Assembly (NCBI RefSeq): GCF_900543425.1
Contig: NZ_UQRQ01000006.1
Coordinates: forward strand, 1-64,000
Length of the DNA: 64,000 nt
DNA from: an uncultured Sanguibacteroides sp.
Lineage (GTDB): Bacteria; Bacteroidota; Bacteroidia; Bacteroidales; Marinifilaceae
Direction: 5' to 3'
Below the pieces are notes generated by a model. It was not told the DNA's origin, did not search any database, and saw only the letters and a list, made by a program, of their open reading frames with translations. Position 1 is the first letter of the stretch. Each line of letters opens with the position of its first letter. A program made the position numbers and the translations under genes. Below are positions 61,326 to 64,000 of this stretch, piece after piece.

Positions 61326-64000
61326 ATGAAAAGTTTTTATAGTGTTCAGGTAGCCCGAGTGCAGACAAAATTGTTATTTAGGTCTGGTTTGGGAAAATTC
61401 TTTTTTTTGATTGTCCCGGCGTGTATTCTCTTTTACATTGGATTTAATTTGAGTACTACCAATTCTGCAAGACAGTCTGGAGAACTCTACATGGCGTCCC
61501 AGTTTCCTTATACTATAGCTTTTTTACTGACAATATTACAATACCTGCCGCTTGTTTTCTTGTCCGCGATGTTTTTTTCCAGAAGAAAGATAGATACGCT
61601 GGATTCCTTATATGCTCGACCTATAAGTAATATTGAATATTACACGGGAATCGGTATCGGGTTTATCCGGGTATTTATGATATGGGCGATGGTGCTTTTT
61701 TTCATAGGTATGCTTGTTCAGGTCTTTACCAGTAAGGCGCCTTTTAATCCGTGGCTTTATTTCTATTACTTGATTACTTTGGTGTTTCCGGCAATGGTCT
61801 TTATGCTCGGACTTTCTTTTTTTGTTTTTGCTATCCTGCGTCATGCGTTTGCGGCTATTTTAATCTTGTTTGCCTGTATTTGGGCTACCATCTCTTTGTC
61901 CGGAGAGTCTTGGGCGGGTATTTTAAATTTCTCCGGACTTACGTTACCCAATGAATATTCCGGGATAACGGGTTTCGTTGCTGTCGTTCCCTATCTTTTG
62001 CAACGGCTGGGATGGTTATCCGTGGGAGTGGGGTTGTTTTTTTGCTCGATTCTTTTTTGTAAACGCTTGGAGAATAGGCTTGGAGAAAGGAAAGTTGTCG
62101 GGAAAAGGGCGCTGGCGATCGTTTTGTTGGGTGTGGGTTGCCTGATGACGGTTTGGGGAATTTACACGGAAAAATATATTCGGCGAGATTGTTACGCTGC
62201 CGTGTATAATCGTTATGCGGATCGCGAGAAACTCTATCTTCTGAGCCAGGAACTGGAGATCACACCCGAAGGCGACCGATTGAAAGGTCTGAGTCGAATG
62301 AAACTTATGAACGAGACGGGAGAGATATTGTCCGATTTTTTACTTTACTTGAATCCTAAGTTAAAGGTGAAATCACTAACGGTAAAAGGTAATAACGTAT
62401 CTTTCCGCCGGGAAAAACAAGTTATTATCGTTGAAAAAAACGTTTCTCCGGGTGATACGCTCCATGTGGAGATGGAGTACGAGGGCGGTATCGATGAAGA
62501 GGTTTTCTACCTCGATGTGCCTGAAAAAGAGCTTAGGAATACTTGGAATTGGAGTTATAAGCAAAATTTATGTCCGTCGGGAAAACGTTACGCTTACCTG
62601 GAAAATAATCAGGTGCTGTTAAACCCTGAAGGCTTATGGTATCCCGTGACAGTTCCACCGGTGAATCCCGCTTCCCCGTATATCGTTGAAAAAAACTTTA
62701 CTGACTATAAGTTAATAGTTCATGATAGTAAAGACCGTACGGTTATCTCTCAGGGAGAATGTCAGCGACTCGGAGAAAGTGTTGTCTTTGATAATGATTA
62801 TTTTCTTCCCGGAATCAGTTTGTGTATTGGAGGGTATGAAGGGCGTCAATTGAGTGTAGATACTATCGGCTACGAGTTTTTTTTATTCAAAGGACACGGA
62901 ATCTTCGTGGAGGCTTACGAGGATGTTCTCGATGCTTTACCGGACTTTCTCTCTTTTCAAATAAAAACTCTTTTTGAACTAAAATTTAATAGGAAGTATC
63001 CATTCAGACGATTGATTTTCGTTGAAACGCCCCGCGCTTTTGCTACTTATTACCGGAATCAACGAGGTGGTAGTGAATACGTGCAACCCGAAATTATCTT
63101 TTTTCCGGAAAGCATGCCGCCACGGTGGAAAGATCGATGGGCATTGAACAAAGACATTCACGAGCGACAAGAGAATTACTTCGGTGGAGGAAAAGAGATG
63201 AAACTTCACGAAATACAGAGTTTACTTCTTAATACCCTTTGGGTAGAAAGCATGCCTATAGATTATTCCCCCCTGAAACGGGAAGTGGATCGATTGACCT
63301 TCCGGTCTTCTAAGCCGGTGAAAACCAGTAATCCATTTTTTGTCGCTCCTCTTTTTTATAATTATGTTTATTCTTTTTATTCTCTCGATTACCCGATTAT
63401 AGAGACCATATTCAATAGCATGGTGAAAAATTCCTTTGATCCGGCGGTTGCTGCTTTTTCCTTTAATATAAGTAATTACCGTGAAGGTATTCGTTTTCTG
63501 AATGCCCATAGTTTAAAAGAGGCTTTCGGGGATTCAAGGATAAAACCGGAGCTAATGAGTAGACTTGTAAATCTCAAGACAGATGAATTATTTACCTTTT
63601 TCAATTTCTTTGGAATTTCCACGGATGAGTTGGCGACGTATCTTCGGGAGTATATCTCCCGAAAACATTTTAGTCGAATTGATTTGAGAGAAATTAGCCG
63701 GGAGATGAAGTATGCTTTAGGGATTGATTTGATGGAAATATTATCCGGTTGGTATCATCAGAGTTGTTTACCATCCTTTATTGTAAAAGATATTCAGATG
63801 AGAAGAATCAGCCCGACAGGACATCTTTACGATTACTCTAACGATATTACACAATTTATTTTCACCGTTTATAATAATAGCGAAGTTGATGGGTTTGTCT
63901 CTTTGTCCTATTCTCCGGAATCGGGTTCGAGGGTTTCTCGTAATTATGTTTACCGCATTCCGGAAGGAGAAGGCAGAACGATTACCCGGACGGTTTACGG
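61326..64000 (+). CDS. ABC-2-like permease fused to M1-peptidase-like domain (3' end outside window)
   Basis: The frame is open from ATG 61326 to the window end, at least 891 codons. Residues 1-300 carry about seven hydrophobic spans (FFFLIVPACILFYIGFNL, IAFLLTILQYLPLVFLSAMFF, VFMIWAMVLFFIGMLVQVF and more), resembling ABC-2 type permeases. A soluble part follows, with LIFVETPRAFATYYRNQRGGSEYVQPEIIFF (about 565-592), HEIQS (628-632) and GWYHQSCLPSFIV near the end. The arrangement resembles the permease/M1 aminopeptidase fusions of Bacteroidetes. The M1 motif GxMEN appears as GGSEY and HExxH as HEIQS, so zinc binding and catalysis look lost. No ABC ATPase is in view. A leader-like sequence (61268-61325) precedes it. 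Confidence 0.7.
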   Translation, partial: MKSFYSVQVARVQTKLLFRSGLGKFFFLIVPACILFYIGFNLSTTNSARQSGELYMASQFPYTIAFLLTILQYLPLVFLSAMFFSRRKIDTLDSLYARPISNIEYYTGIGIGFIRVFMIWAMVLFFIGMLVQVFTSKAPFNPWLYFYYLITLVFPAMVFMLGLSFFVFAILRHAFAAILILFACIWATISLSGESWAGILNFSGLTLPNEYSGITGFVAVVPYLLQRLGWLSVGVGLFFCSILFCKRLENRLGERKVVGKRALAIVLLGVGCLMTVWGIYTEKYIRRDCYAAVYNRYADREKLYLLSQELEITPEGDRLKGLSRMKLMNETGEILSDFLLYLNPKLKVKSLTVKGNNVSFRREKQVIIVEKNVSPGDTLHVEMEYEGGIDEEVFYLDVPEKELRNTWNWSYKQNLCPSGKRYAYLENNQVLLNPEGLWYPVTVPPVNPASPYIVEKNFTDYKLIVHDSKDRTVISQGECQRLGESVVFDNDYFLPGISLCIGGYEGRQLSVDTIGYEFFLFKGHGIFVEAYEDVLDALPDFLSFQIKTLFELKFNRKYPFRRLIFVETPRAFATYYRNQRGGSEYVQPEIIFFPESMPPRWKDRWALNKDIHERQENYFGGGKEMKLHEIQSLLLNTLWVESMPIDYSPLKREVDRLTFRSSKPVKTSNPFFVAPLFYNYVYSFYSLDYPIIETIFNSMVKNSFDPAVAAFSFNISNYREGIRFLNAHSLKEAFGDSRIKPELMSRLVNLKTDELFTFFNFFGISTDELATYLREYISRKHFSRIDLREISREMKYALGIDLMEILSGWYHQSCLPSFIVKDIQMRRISPTGHLYDYSNDITQFIFTVYNNSEVDGFVSLSYSPESGSRVSRNYVYRIPEGEGRTITRTVY

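Overview
This window is chromosomal DNA of a Bacteroidota member, almost certainly order Bacteroidales. Evidence: promoters of the TAnnTTTG (-7) type; a SusC/SusD pair under an ECF sigma factor and FecR-type anti-sigma; lipoproteins with lipobox cysteines; families largely confined to this phylum (DUF4290, DUF4251, DUF4492, DUF4843, the GlmU-like nucleotidyltransferase paralogue, the GTPase-deficient EF-G paralogue); cytochrome bd with DUF4492; and type B L31. An Odoribacteraceae/Butyricimonas-like gut bacterium is my best guess, but the sequence alone does not settle the genus.

Layout. 0-10 kb: a cut tRNA-Val, a thioesterase/LUD pair, porin, topB, lipocalin, two thioredoxin-fold proteins, YccF, a SulP transporter and a PurF paralogue lacking its catalytic cysteine. 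10-20 kb: DUF4492-cydA-cydB, a fused double MutS-like ATPase, an AI-2E family permease and lon. 20-31 kb: GlmU-like protein, L31, a degenerate Fic protein, the tightly packed pgeF-lrgA-lrgB-exonuclease cluster, the sppA-lpxK-pnp cluster, murA and folK. 31-43 kb: DUF4290, UvrD helicase, ogt, rsmE, EF-G2-like factor, a YugP-type peptidase, metK, a truncated beta-propeller gene and an ABC-F ATPase. 43-52 kb: ECF sigma, FecR, SusC, SusD, DUF4843 and PKD-like lipoprotein, one regulated outer-membrane uptake locus of unknown substrate. 52-56 kb: gnd-zwf-DUF2721 (oxidative pentose phosphate pathway without an adjacent pgl). 56-59 kb: two small secreted proteins and ferritin in sparse surroundings.

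58.9-64 kb is the most unusual part. A 485-bp block occurs twice, nearly identical, as direct repeats 1,486 bp apart. Each copy carries the same disrupted gene for a small secreted protein, and an intact gene for a 131-residue secreted beta-rich protein lies between them. A leader sequence occurs three times. Once it precedes an ORF of at least 891 codons that runs off the window (multi-membrane-span ABC-2-like permease fused to an M1-peptidase-like domain with eroded catalytic motifs), once it precedes about 20 codons of a decayed paralogue, and once it stands almost alone. This looks like a locus in active duplication and decay.

A second theme is proteins whose family active site is altered: PurF-like (Cys2 to Ser), Fic (motif His to Lys), EF-G-like (G3 His to Ala), MurA (Cys to Asp) and the M1-like domain (second zinc His to Ser). 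A third is a family of intergenic GATT/AATC-rich dispersed repeats near 10.1, 11.5, 35.6 and 40.4 kb. No CRISPR array, rRNA, transposase or prophage was seen.
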